A stretch of DNA of 64,000 nt, from contig NC_079877.1 in the NCBI RefSeq assembly GCF_029227915.1, forward strand, positions 19,061,851 through 19,125,850, in the 5' to 3' direction. Each line of letters starts with the position of its first letter. Position 1 is the first letter of the stretch. This DNA comes from Hydractinia symbiolongicarpus (lineage: Eukaryota > Cnidaria > Hydrozoa > Anthoathecata > Hydractiniidae). Positions 1 through 12,451 of the stretch are shown piece after piece. The notes beneath the pieces were generated by a model. That model saw only the letters and a program-made list of their open reading frames with translations. It had not been told where the DNA came from and ran no database searches. A program made the translations under genes and the position numbers.

Positions 1-108
1 GTAGTCCATTGAGACTGAAAGGTCTAGACCAATGATGCCATGAGCAGTCTCGTGGAACTAAGTGATTAACGTGTAAGGCTTTTATTAGGCGGCAAGAGGC
101 CATAGTAC
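1..108 (+). repeat. Partial type B monomer at the left window edge
   Basis: The window opens in the middle of a type B monomer. Its last 108 bases are present, recognised by ggaactaagtgattaacg and the aggcggcaagaggccatagta end. The array therefore continues to the left of the window. Confidence 0.9.
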
Positions 109-290
109 GGCTTTTAGAAGGCTATGCTCGTAGTTGACGTTGATATAAGGCAATGACGCCATGGAAAACGACTTGGGACGTTGTAGATCATTATGAGTGC
201 AAGGACTAAGCCCATGGCAACCTGTGCGGCCCCGTGCAACGACGTATTTTATGTGTAGGGCCTTAATTATGTCGTAAAAGACCATATTAC
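109..290 (+). repeat. Monomer type A (exemplar, 182 bp)
   Basis: Diagnostic tags are gttgacgttgatataagg, the palindrome atggcgccat followed by gg, gtagatcatta, acccatgg or gcccatgg, and cgtatttta near the end in place of the usual cgtaatt. Type A usually follows B and precedes D. Two ccatgg sites about 65 bp apart are characteristic. Subvariants differ at the start (gctcgtag, gttcgtag or cttcgtagttgtcg) and after gtagatcatta. Confidence 0.9.
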
Positions 291-2650
291 TGCTTTTAGA
301 AGGCTATGCACGTAGTTGACGGTGATATAAGGGCATGGCGCCAAGAAAAACGACTTGGCACGATGCAGTCCATTGAGAATGAATGGACTAGACCAATGAT
401 ACCATGCGCAGGATTGTGGAACCACGTAATTTACGTGTAAGGCCTTTATTAGGCGGCAAGAGGCTATAGATATAAGGCTTTTAGAAGGCTATGTTCGCAG
501 TTGACGTTGATATAAGGCAATGGCGCCATGGAAAACGACTTGGGACGTTGTAGATCATTAAGACTGCAAGGACTAAACCCATGGCAACCTGTGCGGACCC
601 GTGGAACCACGTATTTTAAGTGTAGGGCCTTAATTATGTCGTAAAAGACCATATTACTGCTTTTAGAAGGCTATGCACGTAGTTGACGGTGAGAAAAGGC
701 CATGGCGGCAAGGAAAACGACTTGGCACGTTGCGGTCCATTGAGAATGAAGGGACTAGACCAATGATACCATGCGCAGGCTTGTGGAACCACGTAATTTA
801 CGTGTAAGGCCTTTATTAGGCCGCAAAAGCCATATTACGGCTTTTAGAAGGCTATGCACGTAGTTGACGGTGATATAAGGGCATGGCGCCAAGGCAAATG
901 ACTTTGGAGGATGTAGTCCTTTGAGACTGAGAGAACTAGACCAATAGGAAGCTGCGCGGACATGTGGAACCACGTAATTCACGTGTAAAGCCTTAATTAG
1001 GCCGCAAAAAGCCATAATACGGCTTTTAGAAAGCTTTGCACGTATTTGATGGTGATACAAGGCCATGACGCCAAGAAAACCGACTTGGAACGTTGTAGTC
1101 CATTGAGACTGGAAGGTCTAGACCAATGATGCCATGAGCAGTCTCGTGGAACTAAGTGATTAATGTGTAAGGCCTTTATTAGGCGGCAAGAGGCCATAGT
1201 ACGGCTTTTAAAAGGCTATGCACGCAATTGCCGGTGATATAAGAGCATGGCGTTAAGGAAAACGACTTGGGACGTTGTAGTCCATTCAGACTGCAAGGAC
1301 TAGACCAATGGCAAGTTGCGCGAACACGTGGAACAACGTAATTCACGTGTAAGGCTTTAATTATTTCGTAAAAGACCATATTACGGCCTTCAAAAGACCA
1401 TGCACGTAGTGGACGATGATAAAAGGCCATGGCGCCAAGGAAAACGACTTGGCACGTTGCAGTCCTTTCAGAATGAAAGGACCAGACCAATGATACAATG
1501 CGCAGGCCTCTGGAAGTACTTGATTTCGTGTAAGGCCTTTATTACGCGGCGAGAGGCCATAGTACGGCTTTTAGAAGGCTATGCACATATTTGACGGTGA
1601 TAAAAGGCCATGGCGGGAAGGAAAACGAATTGGCACGCTGCAGTCCATTGAGAATGAAAGGACTAGACCAATGATGCCATGCGCAGGCTTGTGGAACCAC
1701 GTAATTTACGTGTAAGGCCTTTATTAGGCCGCAAAGCCATATTACCCCTTTTAGAGGGCTATGGACGTAGTTGACGGTGATATAAGGCCATGACGCCTAG
1801 GAAACCGACTTGGAACGTTGTAGTCCATTGAGACTGAATGGTCTAGACCAATGATACCATGAGCAGGCTCGTGGAACTAAGTGATTAACGTGTAAGGCCT
1901 TTATTAGGCGGCAAGAGGCTATAGTACGGCTTTTAGAAGGCTATACATGTAGTTGACGGTGATATAAGGGCATGGCGCCAAGGCAAATGACTTTGGACGA
2001 TGTAGTCCTTTGAGACTGAGAGAACTGACCAATGATACAATGCGCAGGCCTCTGGAAGTACTTGATTTTGTGTAAGGCCTTTATTAGGCGACAAGAGGCC
2101 AGAGTACGGCTTTTAGAAGGCTATGCACATATTTGACGGTGATAAAAGGCCATGGCGGGAAGGAAAACGAATTGGCACGTTGCAGTCTATTGAGAATGAA
2201 AGGACTAGACCAATGATGCCATGCGCAGGCTTGTGGAACCACGTAATTTACGTGTAGGGCCTTTATTAGGATGCAAAGCCATATTACCCCTTTTAGAGGG
2301 CTATGCACGTAGTTGACGGTGATATAAGGCCATGACGCCAAGGAAACCGACTTGGAACGTTGTAGTCCATTGAGACTGAATGGTCTAGACCAATGATACC
2401 ATGAGCAGGCTCGTGGAACTAAGTGATTAACGTGTAAGGCCTTTATTAGGCGGCAAGAGGCCATAGTACGGCTTTTAGAAGGCTATGCATGTAGTTGACG
2501 GTGATATAAGGGTATGGCGCCAAGAAAAACGACTTGGCACGATGCAGTCCATTGAGAATGAAGGGACTAGACCAATGATACCATGCGCAGGCTTCTGGAA
2601 CCACGTAATTTACGTGTAAGGCCTTTATTAGGCCGCAAAAACCATATTAC

Positions 2651-2832
2651 GGCTTTTAGAAGGCTATGCACGTAGTTGACGGTGATATAAGGGCATGGCG
2701 CCAAGGCAAACGACTATGGATGTTGTACTCCTTTGAGACAGAGAGAACTAGAGCTATGGCATCATGCACAGACTCGTGGAAATACGTGATTTTCGTGTAA
2801 GGCCTTAATTAGGCTGCAAAAGGCCATACTAC
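2651..2832 (+). repeat. Monomer type G (exemplar, 182 bp)
   Basis: Starts like type C (caaggcaaacgac) but continues actatggatgttgtactcc, ttgagacagagag, ggcatcatg, and ends with gtgattttcgtgtaagg and ctgcaaaaggccatactac. It is nearly always followed by type E, whose start is ggcttgtcgaagg. The G-E pair recurs, for example near 4320, 8640, 17920 and 20074, and in diverged forms right of 49 kb. Confidence 0.85.
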
Positions 2833-4984
2833 GGCTTGTCGAAGGCTATGCAAGCAGTTGCCGGTGATATAAGGGCATGGCGTCAAGGAAAACGACTTGG
2901 GACGTTGTAGTTCATTGGGACTGAATGGTCTAGACCAATGATACCATGAGCAGGCTCGTGGAACTAAGTGATTAACGTGTAAGGCCTTTATTAGGCGGCA
3001 AGAGGCCATAGTACGGCTTTTAGAAGGCTATGCATGTAGTTGACGGTGATATAAGGGCATGGCTCCAAGGCAAATGACTTTGGACGATGTAGTCCTTTGA
3101 GACTGAGAGAACTGACCAATGATACAATGCGCAGGCCTCTGGAAGTACTTGATTTTGTGTAAGGCCTTTATTAGGCGAAAAGAGGCCAGAGTACGGCTTT
3201 TAGAAGGCTATGCACATATTTGACGGTGATAAAAGGCCATGGCGGGAAGGAAAACGAATTGGCACGTTGCAGTCCATTGAGAATGAAAGGACTAGACCAA
3301 TGATACCATGCGCAGGCTTGTGAAACCACGTAATTCACGTGTAAGGCCTTTATTAGGCCGCAAAAGCCAAGTTACGGCTTTTAGAAGGGTATCCACGTAG
3401 TTAAGGGTGATATAAAGGCATGGCGCAATGGAAAACGACATGGGACGTTGTAGATCATTATGACTGCAAGGACTAAACCCATGGCAACCTGTGCGGACCC
3501 GTGCAACGACGAATTTTATGTGTAGGGCCTTAATTATTTCGTAAAAGACCATATTACTGCTTTTAGAAGGCTATGCACGTAGTTGACGGTGATAGAAGGG
3601 CATGGCGCCAAGGCAAATGACTTTGGACGTTGTAGTCCATTGAGACTGCAAAGACTAGACCAATAGGAAGCTGCGCGGACATGTGGAACCACGTAATTCA
3701 CGTGGAAAGCCTTAATTAGGCTGCAAAAAGCCATAATACGGCTTTTAGAAAGCTTTGCACGTAGTTGATGGTGATACAAGGCCATGACGCCAAGAAAACC
3801 GACTTGAAACGTTGTAGTCCTTGAGACTGAAAGGTCTAGACCAATGATGCCATGAGCAGTCTCGTGGAACTAAGTGATTAACGTGTAAGGCCTTTATTAG
3901 GCGGCAAGAGGCCATGGTACGGCTTTTAGAAGGCTATGCTCGTAGTTGACGTTGATATAAGGCAATGGCGCCATGGAAAACGACTTGGGACGTTGTAGAT
4001 CATTTTGAGTGCAAGGACTAAGCCCATGGCAACCTGTGCGGCCCCGTGCAACGACGTATTTTATTTGTAAGGCCTTAATAATGTCGTAAAAGACCATATT
4101 ACTGCATTTAGAAGGCTATGCACGTAGTTGACGGTGATATAAGGGTATGGCGCCAAGAAAAACGACTTGGCACGATGCAGTCTATTGAGAATGAAGGGAC
4201 TAGACCAATGATACCATGCGCAGGCTTCTGGAACCACGTAATTTACGTGTAAGGCCTTTATTAGTCCGCAAAAGCCATATTACGGCTTTTAGAAGGCTAT
4301 GCACGTAGTTGACGGTGATATAAGGGCATGGCGCCAAGGCAAACGACTATGGATGTTGTACTCCTTTGAGACAGAGAGAACTAGAGCTATGGCATCATGC
4401 ACAGACTCGTGGAAATACGTGATTTTCGTGTAAGGCCTTAATTAGGCTGCAAAAGGCCATACTACGGCTTGTCGAAGGCTATGCAAGCAGTTGCCGGTGA
4501 TATAAGGGCATGGCGTCAAGGAAAACGACTTGGGACGTTGTAGTTCATTGGGACTGCAATGACTAGACCAATGGCAAGTTGCGCGAACACGTGGAACAAC
4601 GTAATTCACGTGTAAGGCCTTTATTAGGCCGCAAAAGCCATATTACGGCTTGTCGAAGGCTATGCAAGCAGTTGCCGGTGATATAAGGGCATGGCGTCAA
4701 GAAAAACGACTTGGCACGTTTTTAGTCCATTGAGACTGCAAGGACTAGACCAATGCCAACCTGCGCGAACACGTGGAACCACGTAATTCACGTGTAAGGC
4801 CTTTATTAGGCCGCAAAAGCCAAGCTACGGCTTTTAAAAGGGTATCCACGTAGTTAAGGGTGATATAAAGGCATGGCGCCATGGAAAACGACTTGGGACG
4901 TTGTAGATCATTATGAATGCAAGGACAAAGCCCATGGCAACCTGTGCGGCCCCGTGCAACGACGTATTTTATGTATAGGGCCTT

Positions 4985-7900
4985 AATTATGTCGTAAAAG
5001 ACCATATTACTGCTTTTAGAAGGCTATGCACGTAGTTGACGGTGATATAAGGGCATGGCGCCAAGAAAAACGACTTGGCACGATGCAGTCCATTGAGAAT
5101 GAAGGGACTAGACCAATGATACCATGCGCAGGCTTGTGGAACCACGTAATTTACGTGTAAGGCCTTTATTAGGCCGCAAAAGCCATATTACGGCTTTTAG
5201 AAGGCTATGCACGTAGTTGACGGTGATATAAGGGCATGGCGCCAAGGCAAAAAACTTTGGACGTTGTAGTCCATTGAGACTGCAAAGACTAGACCAATGG
5301 CAAGCTGCGCGAACACGTGGAACCACGTAATTCACGTGTAAGGACTTTTTTGAGCCGCAAAAGCCATATTACGGCTTTTAGAAAGCTTTGCACGTAGTTG
5401 ATGGTGATACAAGGCCATGACGCCAAGAAAACGGACTTGGAACGTTGTAGTCCATTGAGACTGAATGGTCTAGACCAATGATACCATGAGCAGGCTGGTG
5501 GAACTAAGTGATTAACGTGTAAGGCCTTTATTAGGCGGCAAGAGGCCATAGTACGGCTTTTAGAAGGCTATGTTCGTAGTTGACGTTGATATAAGGCAAT
5601 GGCGCCATGGAAAACGACTTGGGACGTTGTAGATCATTAATACTGCAAGGACTAAACCCATGGCAACCTGTGCGGACCCGTGGAACCAGGTATTATAAGT
5701 GTAGGGCCTTAATTATGTCGTAAAAGACCATATTACTGCTTTTAGAAGGCTATGCACGTAGTTGACGGTGAGAAAAGGCCATGGCGGCAAGGAAAACGAC
5801 TTGGCACGTTGCGGTCCATTGAGAATGAAGGGACTAGACCAATGATACCATGCGCAGGCTTGTGGAACCACGTAGTTTACGTGTAAGGCCTTTATTAGGC
5901 CGCAAAAGCCATATTACGGCTTTTAGAAGGCTATGCACGTAGTTGACGGTGATATAAGGGCATGGCGCCAAGGCAAATGACTTTGGACGATGTAGTCCTT
6001 TGAGACTGAGAGAACTAGACCAATAGGAAGCTGCGCGGACATGTGGAACCACGTAATTCACGTGTAAAGCTTTAATTAGGCCGCAAAAAGCAATAATACG
6101 GCTTTTAGAAAGCTTTGCACGTAGTTGATGGTGATACAAGGCCATGACGCCAAGAAAACCGACTTGGAACGTTGTAGTCCATTGAGACTGAAAGGTCTAG
6201 ACCAATGATGCCATGAGCAGTCTCGTGGATCTAAGTGATTAACGTGTAAGGCTTTTATTAGGCAGCAAGAGGCCATAGTACGGTTTTAGAAGGCTATGTT
6301 CGTAGTTGACGTTGATATAAGGCAATGGCGCCATGGAAAACGACTTGGGACGTTGTAGATCATTATGAGGGCAAGGACTACGCCCATGGCAACCTGTGCG
6401 GTCCCGTGCAACGACGTATTTTATGTGTAGGGCCTTAATTATGTCGTAAAAGACCATATTACTGCTTTTAGAAGGCTATGCACGTAGTTGACGGTGATAT
6501 AAGGGCATGGCGCCAAGAAAAACGACTTGGCACGATGCAGTCCATTGAGAATGAAGGGACTAGACCAATGATACCATGCGCAGGCTTGTGGAACCACGTA
6601 ATTTACGTGTATGGCCTTTATTAGGCCGCAAAAGCCATATTACGGCTTTTAGAAGGGTATCCACGTAGTTAAGGGGGATATAAAGGCATGGCGCCATGGA
6701 AAACGACATGGGACGTTGTAGATCATTATGACTGCAAGGACTAAACCCATGGCAACCTGTGCGCACCCGTGCAACGACGAATTTTATGTGTAGGGCCTTA
6801 ATTATTTCGTAAAAGACCATATTACTGCTTTTAGAAGGCTATGCACGTAGTTGACATTGATATAAGGGCATGGCGCCAAGGCAAATGACTTTGGACGATG
6901 TAGTCCTTTGAGACTGAGAGAACTAGACCAATAGGAAGCTGCGCGGACATGTGGAACCACGTAATTCACGTGTAAAGCCTTAATTAGGCCGCAAAAAGCC
7001 ATAATACGGCTTTTAGAAAGCTTTGCACGTAGTTGATGGTGATACAAGGCTATGACGCCAAGAAAACCGACTTGGAATGTTGTAGTCCATTGAGACTGTA
7101 AGGTCTAGACCAATGATGCCATGAGCAGTCTCGTGGAACTAAGTGATTAACGTGTAAGGCTTTTATTAGGCGGCAAGAGGCCATAGTACGGCTTTTAGAA
7201 GGCTATGCTCGTAGTTGACGTTGATATAAGGCAATGGCGACATGGAAAACGACTTGGGACGTTGTAGATCATTATGAGTGCAAGGACTAAGCCCATGGCA
7301 ACCTGTGCGGCCCCGTGCAACGACGTATTTTATTTGTAAGGCCTTAATTATGTCGTAAAAGACCATATTACTGCATTTAGAAGGCTATGCACGTAGTTGA
7401 CGGTGATATAAGGGCATGGCGCCAAGAAAAACGACTTGGCACGATGCAGTCCATTGAGAATGAAGGGACTAGACCAATGATACCATGCGCAGGCTTGTGG
7501 AACCACCTAATTTACGTGTAAGGCCTTTATTAGGCCGCAAAAGCCATATTACGGCTTTTAGAAGGCTATGCACGTAGTTGACGGTGATATAAGGGCATGG
7601 CGCCAAGGCAAAAAACTTTGGACGTTGTAGTCCATTGAGACTGCAAAGACTAGACCAATGGCAAGCTGCGCGAACACGTGGAACCACGTAATTCACGTGT
7701 AAGGACTTTTTTGAGCCGCAAAAGCCATATTACGGCTTTTAGAAGGCTATGCACGTAGTTGACGGTCGTATAAGGGCATGGCGCCAAGGCAAATGAGTTT
7801 GGACGATGTAGTCCTTTGAGACTGAGAGAACTAGACCAATAGGAAGCTGCGCGGACATGTGGAACCACGTAATTCACGTGGAAAGCCTTAATTAGGCCGC

Positions 7901-8503
7901 AAAAAGCCATAATACGGCTTTTAGAAAGCTTTGCACGTAGTTGATGGTGATACAAGGCCATGACGCCAAGAAAACCGACTTGGAACGTTGTAGTCCATTG
8001 AGACTGAAAGGTCTAGACCAATGATACCATGAGCAGGCTCGTGGAACTAAGTGATTAACGTGTAAGGCCTTTATTAGGCGGCAAGAGGCCATAGTACGGC
8101 TTTTAGAAGGCTATGTTCGTAGTTGACGTTGATATAAGGCAATGGCGCCATGGAAAACGACTTGGGACGTTGTAGATCATTAATACTGCAAGGACTAAAC
8201 CCATGGCAACCTGTGCGGACCCGTGGAACCACGTATTATAAGTGTAGGGCCTTAATTATGTCGTAAAAGACCATATTACTGCTTTTAGAAGGCTATGCAC
8301 GTAGTTGACGGTGAGAAAAGGCCATGGCGGCAAGGAAAACGACTTGGCACGTTGCGGTCCATTGAGAATGAAGGGACTAGACCAATGATACCATGCGCAG
8401 GCTTGTGGAACCACGTAATTTACGTGTAACGCCTTTATTAGGCCGCAAAAGCCATATTACGGCTTTTAGAAGGCTATGCACGTAGTTGACGGTGATATAA
8501 GGG
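4985..8503 (+). repeat. Duplicated block with one extra C monomer in the second copy
   Basis: Bases 4985-5372 match 7346-7733 at an offset of 2361 (about 13 monomers). Both share the rare variants ggcaaaaaactttggacg and aaggacttttttgagccgc. The second copy then carries one additional type C monomer, 7734-7915, exactly 182 bp. After it the match resumes at an offset of 2543, from 5373 to about 5960 against 7916 to about 8503, with the rare atcattaatactgcaagg A variant in both copies. Confidence 0.8.
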
Positions 8504-10093
8504 CATGGCGTCAAGGAAAACGACTTGGGACGTTGTAGTCCATTCAGACTGCAAGGAGTAGAGCCATGGCAACCTGTGCGGACACGTGGAACCACGTAAT
8601 TTAAGTGTAGGGTCTTCATTAGGCCGCAAAAAGCCATATTACGCCTTTTAGAAGGCTATGCACGTAGTTGACGGTGATTAAGGGCATGGCGCCAAGGCAA
8701 ATGACTATGGATGTTGTACTCCTTTGAGACAGAGAGAACTAGAGCAATGGCATCATGCGCAGACTCGTGGAAATACGTGATTTTCGTGTAAGGCCTTAAT
8801 TAGGCTGCAAAAGGCCATACTACGGCTTGTCGAAACCTTTGCAAGCAGTTGCCGGTGATATAAGGGCATGGCGTCAAGGAAAACGACTTGGGACGTTGTA
8901 GTTTATTGGGACTGCAAGGACTAGATCAATGGCAAGTTGCGCGAACACGTGGAACAACGTAATTCACGTGTAAGGCCTTTATTAGGCCGCAAAAGCCATA
9001 TTACGGCTTGTCGAAGGCTATGCAAGCAGTTGCCGGTGATATAAGGGCATGGCGTCAAGAAAAACAACTTGGCACGTTGTAGATCATTATGACTGCAACG
9101 ACTAAGCCCATGGCAACCTGTGCGGCCCCGTGCAACGACGTATTTTATGTGTAGGGCCTTAATTATGTCGTAAAAGACCATATTACTGCTTTTAGAAGGC
9201 TATGCACGTAGTTGACGGTGATATAAGGGCACGGCGCCAAGAAAAACGACTTGGCACGATGCAGTCCATTGAGAATGAACGGACTAGACCAATGATACCA
9301 TGCGCAGGCTTGTGGAACCACGTAATTTACGTGTAAGGCCTTTATTGAGCCGCAAAAGCCATAATACGGCTTTTAGAAGGCTATGCACGTAGTTGACGGT
9401 GATATAAGGGCATGGCGCCAAGGCAAATGACTTTGGACGATGTAGTCCTTTGAGACTGAGAGAACTAGATCAATAGGAAGCTGCGCGGACATGTGGAACC
9501 ACGTAATTTACGTGTAAAGCCTTATTTAGGCTGCAAAAAGCCATAATACGGCTTTTAGAAAGCTTTTCACGTAGTTGATGGTGATACAAGGCCATGACGC
9601 CAAGAAAACCGACTTGGAACGTTGTAGTCCTTGAGACTGAAAGGTCTAGACCAATGATACCATGAGCAGGCTCGTGGAACTGAGTGATTAACGTGTAAGG
9701 CCTTTATTAGGCGGCAAGAGGCCATAGTACGGCTTTTAGAAGGCTATGTTCGTAGTTGACGTTGATATAAGGCAATGGCGCCATGGAAAACGACTTGGGA
9801 CGTTGTAAATCATTAAGACTGCAAGGACTAAACCCATGGCAACCTGTGCGGACCCGTGGAACCACGTATTTTAAGTGTAGGGCCTTAATTATGTCGTAAA
9901 AGACCATATTACGGCTTTTAGAAGGCTATGCACGTAGTTGACGGTGATATAAGGGCATGGCGTCAACGAAAACGACTTGGGACGTTGTAGTTCATTGGGA
10001 CTGCAAGGACTAGACCAATGGCAAGTTGCGCGAACACGTGGAACAACGTAATTCACGTGTAAGGCCTTTATTAGGCCGCAAAAGCCATATTAC

Positions 10094-10275
10094 GGCTTGT
10101 CGAAGGCTATGAAAGCAGTTGCCGGTGATATAAGGGCATGACATCAAGAAAAACGACTTGGCACGTTTTTAGTCCATTGAGACTGCAAGGACTAGACCAA
10201 TGCCAAGCTGCGCGAACACGTGGAACCACGTAATTCACGTGTAAGGCCTTTATTAGGCCGCAAAAGCCAAGTTAC
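10094..10275 (+). repeat. Monomer type H (exemplar, 182 bp)
   Basis: Begins like type E (ggcttgtcgaagg, agcagttgccgg) and then carries cttggcacgtttttagtcc and accaatgccaagctgcg, which are found in no other type. It usually precedes F. A related sequence without the E-like start begins the three-monomer block at 35180. Confidence 0.8.
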
Positions 10276-10457
10276 GGCTTTTAGAAGGGTATCCACGTAG
10301 TTAAGGGTGATATAAAGGCATGGCGCCATGGAAAACGACTTGGGACGTTGTAGATCATTTTGACTGCAAGGACTAAGCCCATGGCAACCTGTGCGGCCCC
10401 GTGCAACGACGTATTTTATGTGTAGGGCCTTAATTATGTCGTAAAAGACCATATTAC
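10276..10457 (+). repeat. Monomer type F (exemplar, 182 bp)
   Basis: Begins gaagggtatccacgtag, ttaagggtgatataaagg. From catggcgccatgg onwards it follows type A (gtagatcatt, caaggactaagcccatgg, cgtatttta). It contains a 12-base palindrome, catggcgccatg. It reads as a hybrid of a distinct left part with a type A right part. Confidence 0.8.
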
Positions 10458-10818
10458 TGCTTTTAGAAGGCTATGCACGTAGTTGACGGTGATATAAGGG
10501 CATGGCGCCAAGAAAAACGACTTGGCACGATGCAGTCCATTGAGAATGAAGGGACTAGACCAATGTTACCTTACGCAGGCTTGTGGAACCACGTAATTTA
10601 CGTGTAAGGGGTTTATTAGGCCGCAAAAGCCATATTACGGCTTTTAGAAGGCTATGCACGTAGTTGACGGTGATATAAGGGCATGGCGCCAAGGCAAATG
10701 ACTTTGGACGATGTAGTCCTTTGAGACTGAGAGAACTGACCAATGATACAATGCGCAGGCCTCTGGAAGTACTTGATTTTGTGTAAGGCCTTTATTAGGC
10801 GGCAAGAGGCCAGAGTAC

Positions 10819-10999
10819 GGCTTTTAGAAGGCTATGCACATATTTGACGGTGATAAAAGGCCATGGCGGGAAGGAAAACGAATTGGCACGTTGCAGTCCA
10901 TTGAGAATGAAAGGACTAGACCAATGATACCATGCGCAGGCTTGTGGAACCACGTAATTCACGTGTAAGGCCTTTATTAGGCCGCAAAAGCCAAGTTAC
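10819..10999 (+). repeat. Monomer type I (exemplar, 181 bp)
   Basis: Tags are cacatatttgacggtg, aaaaggccatggcgggaagg, aaaacgaattggcacg and then a D-like right half (ccattgagaatgaaagg, ccatgcgcaggcttgtgg). It typically follows a C variant that ends in gcaggcctctggaag and tacttgattttgtg. Confidence 0.8.
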
Positions 11000-12451
11000 G
11001 GCTTTTAGAAGGGTATCCACGTAGTTAAGGGTGATATGAGGGTATGGCGTCAAGGAAAACGACTTGGGACGTTGTAGTTCATTGGGACTGCAAGGACTAG
11101 ACCAATGGCAAGTTGCGCGAACACGTGGAACAACGTAATTCACGTGTAAGGCCTTTATTAGGCCGCAAAAGCCATATTACGGCTTGTCGAAGGCTATACA
11201 AGCAGTTGCCGGTGATATAAGGGCATGGCGTCAAGAAAAACAACTTGGCACGTTGTAGATCATTATGACTGCAAGGACTAAGCCCATGGCAACCTGTGCG
11301 GCCCCGTGCAACGACGTATTTTATGTGTAGGGCCTTAATTATGTCGTAAAATGCCATATTACTGCTTTTAGAAGGCTATGCACGTAGTTGATGGTGATAC
11401 AAGGCCATGACGCCAAGAAAACCGACTTGGACGTTGTAGTCCATTGACACAGAAAGGTCTAGACCAATGATGCCATGAGCAGTCTCGTGGAACTAAGTGA
11501 TTAACGTGTAAGGCTTTTATTAGGCGGCAAGAGGCCATAGTACGGCTTTTAGAAGGCTATGCTCGTAGTTGACGTTGATATAAGGCAATGGCGCCATGGA
11601 AAACGACTTGGGACGTTGTAGATCATTATGAGTGCAAGGACTAAGCCCATGGCAACCTGTGCGGCCCCGTGCAACGACGTATTTTATGTGTAGGGCCTTA
11701 ATTATGTCGTAAAAGACCATATTACTGCTTTTAGAAGGCTATGGACGTAGCTGACGGTGATATAAGGGCATGGCGCCAAGGCAAATGACTTTGGACGATG
11801 TAGTCCTTTGAGACTGAGAGAACTAGACCAATAGGAAGCTGCGCGGACATGTGGAACCCCGTAATTCACGTGTAAGCCTTAATTAGGCCGCAAAAAGCTA
11901 TAATACGGCTTTTAGAAAGCTTTGCACGTAGTTGATGGTGATACAAGGCCATGACGCCAACAAAACCGACTTGGAACGTTGTAGTCCATTGAGACTGTAA
12001 GGTCTAGACCAATGATGCCATGAGCAGTCTCGTGGAACTAAGTGATTAACGTGTAAGGCTTTTATTAGGCGGCAAGAGGCCATAGTACGGCTTTTAGAAG
12101 GCTATGCTCGTAGTTGACGTTGATATAAGGCAATGGCGCCATGGAAAACGACTTGGGACGTTGTAGATCATTATGAGTGCAAGGACTAAGCCCATGGCAA
12201 CCTGTGTGGCCCCGTGCAACGACGTATTTTATGTGTAGGGCCTTAATTATGTCGTAAAAGACCATATTACTGCATTTAGAAGGCTATGCACGTAGTTGAC
12301 GGTGATATAAGGGCATGGTGCCAAGAAAAACGACTTGGCACGATGCAGTCCATTGCGAATGAAGGGACTAGACCAATGATACCATGCGCAGGCTTGTGGA
12401 ACCACGTAATTTACGTGTATGGCCTTTATTAGGCCGCAAAAGCCATATTAC

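Larger units (their letters stand above)
1..9367 (+). repeat. Array region 1: mosaic of all monomer types
   Basis: D-C-B-A runs (for example D' at 658, C at 839, B at 1021) alternate with types E, F, G, H, I and J in no simple order. Examples are E at 1203, J at 1385, I at 1566 and 2108, G at 2651 and F near 3376. Monomer starts read in the first 2.2 kb are 180-185 bp apart. The 185 bp unit at 291-475 is a D monomer with a B-like end and a disturbed junction (ctatagatataagg). Several units are chimeras of two types. No non-satellite DNA was found. Confidence 0.85.
9368..12451 (+). repeat. 17-monomer higher-order unit, copy 1 (3084 bp)
   Basis: Order read from the tags, starting at 9368: C, B, A, E, H, F, D, C-variant, I, F/E hybrid, H/A hybrid, B-like, A, C, B, A, D. 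The unit recurs at a constant offset of exactly 3084 through at least eight landmarks, so there is no net indel between copies 1 and 2. Only scattered single-base differences were noticed (for example gtaaatcatt at 9806 against gtagatcatt in copy 2). Confidence 0.85.

Noticed and set aside
476-492. Possible foreign insertion at ctatagatataaggctttt
   Set aside because: Only three bases longer than the usual junction. A small indel or local slippage in a B-like end explains it.
1400-1594. Plus-strand open frames of 64 codons (also at 41706, 46716 and 62951)
   Set aside because: Rare chance frames in variant monomers on a strand otherwise dense in stops. Not conserved across monomers of the same type and without any recognisable domain.
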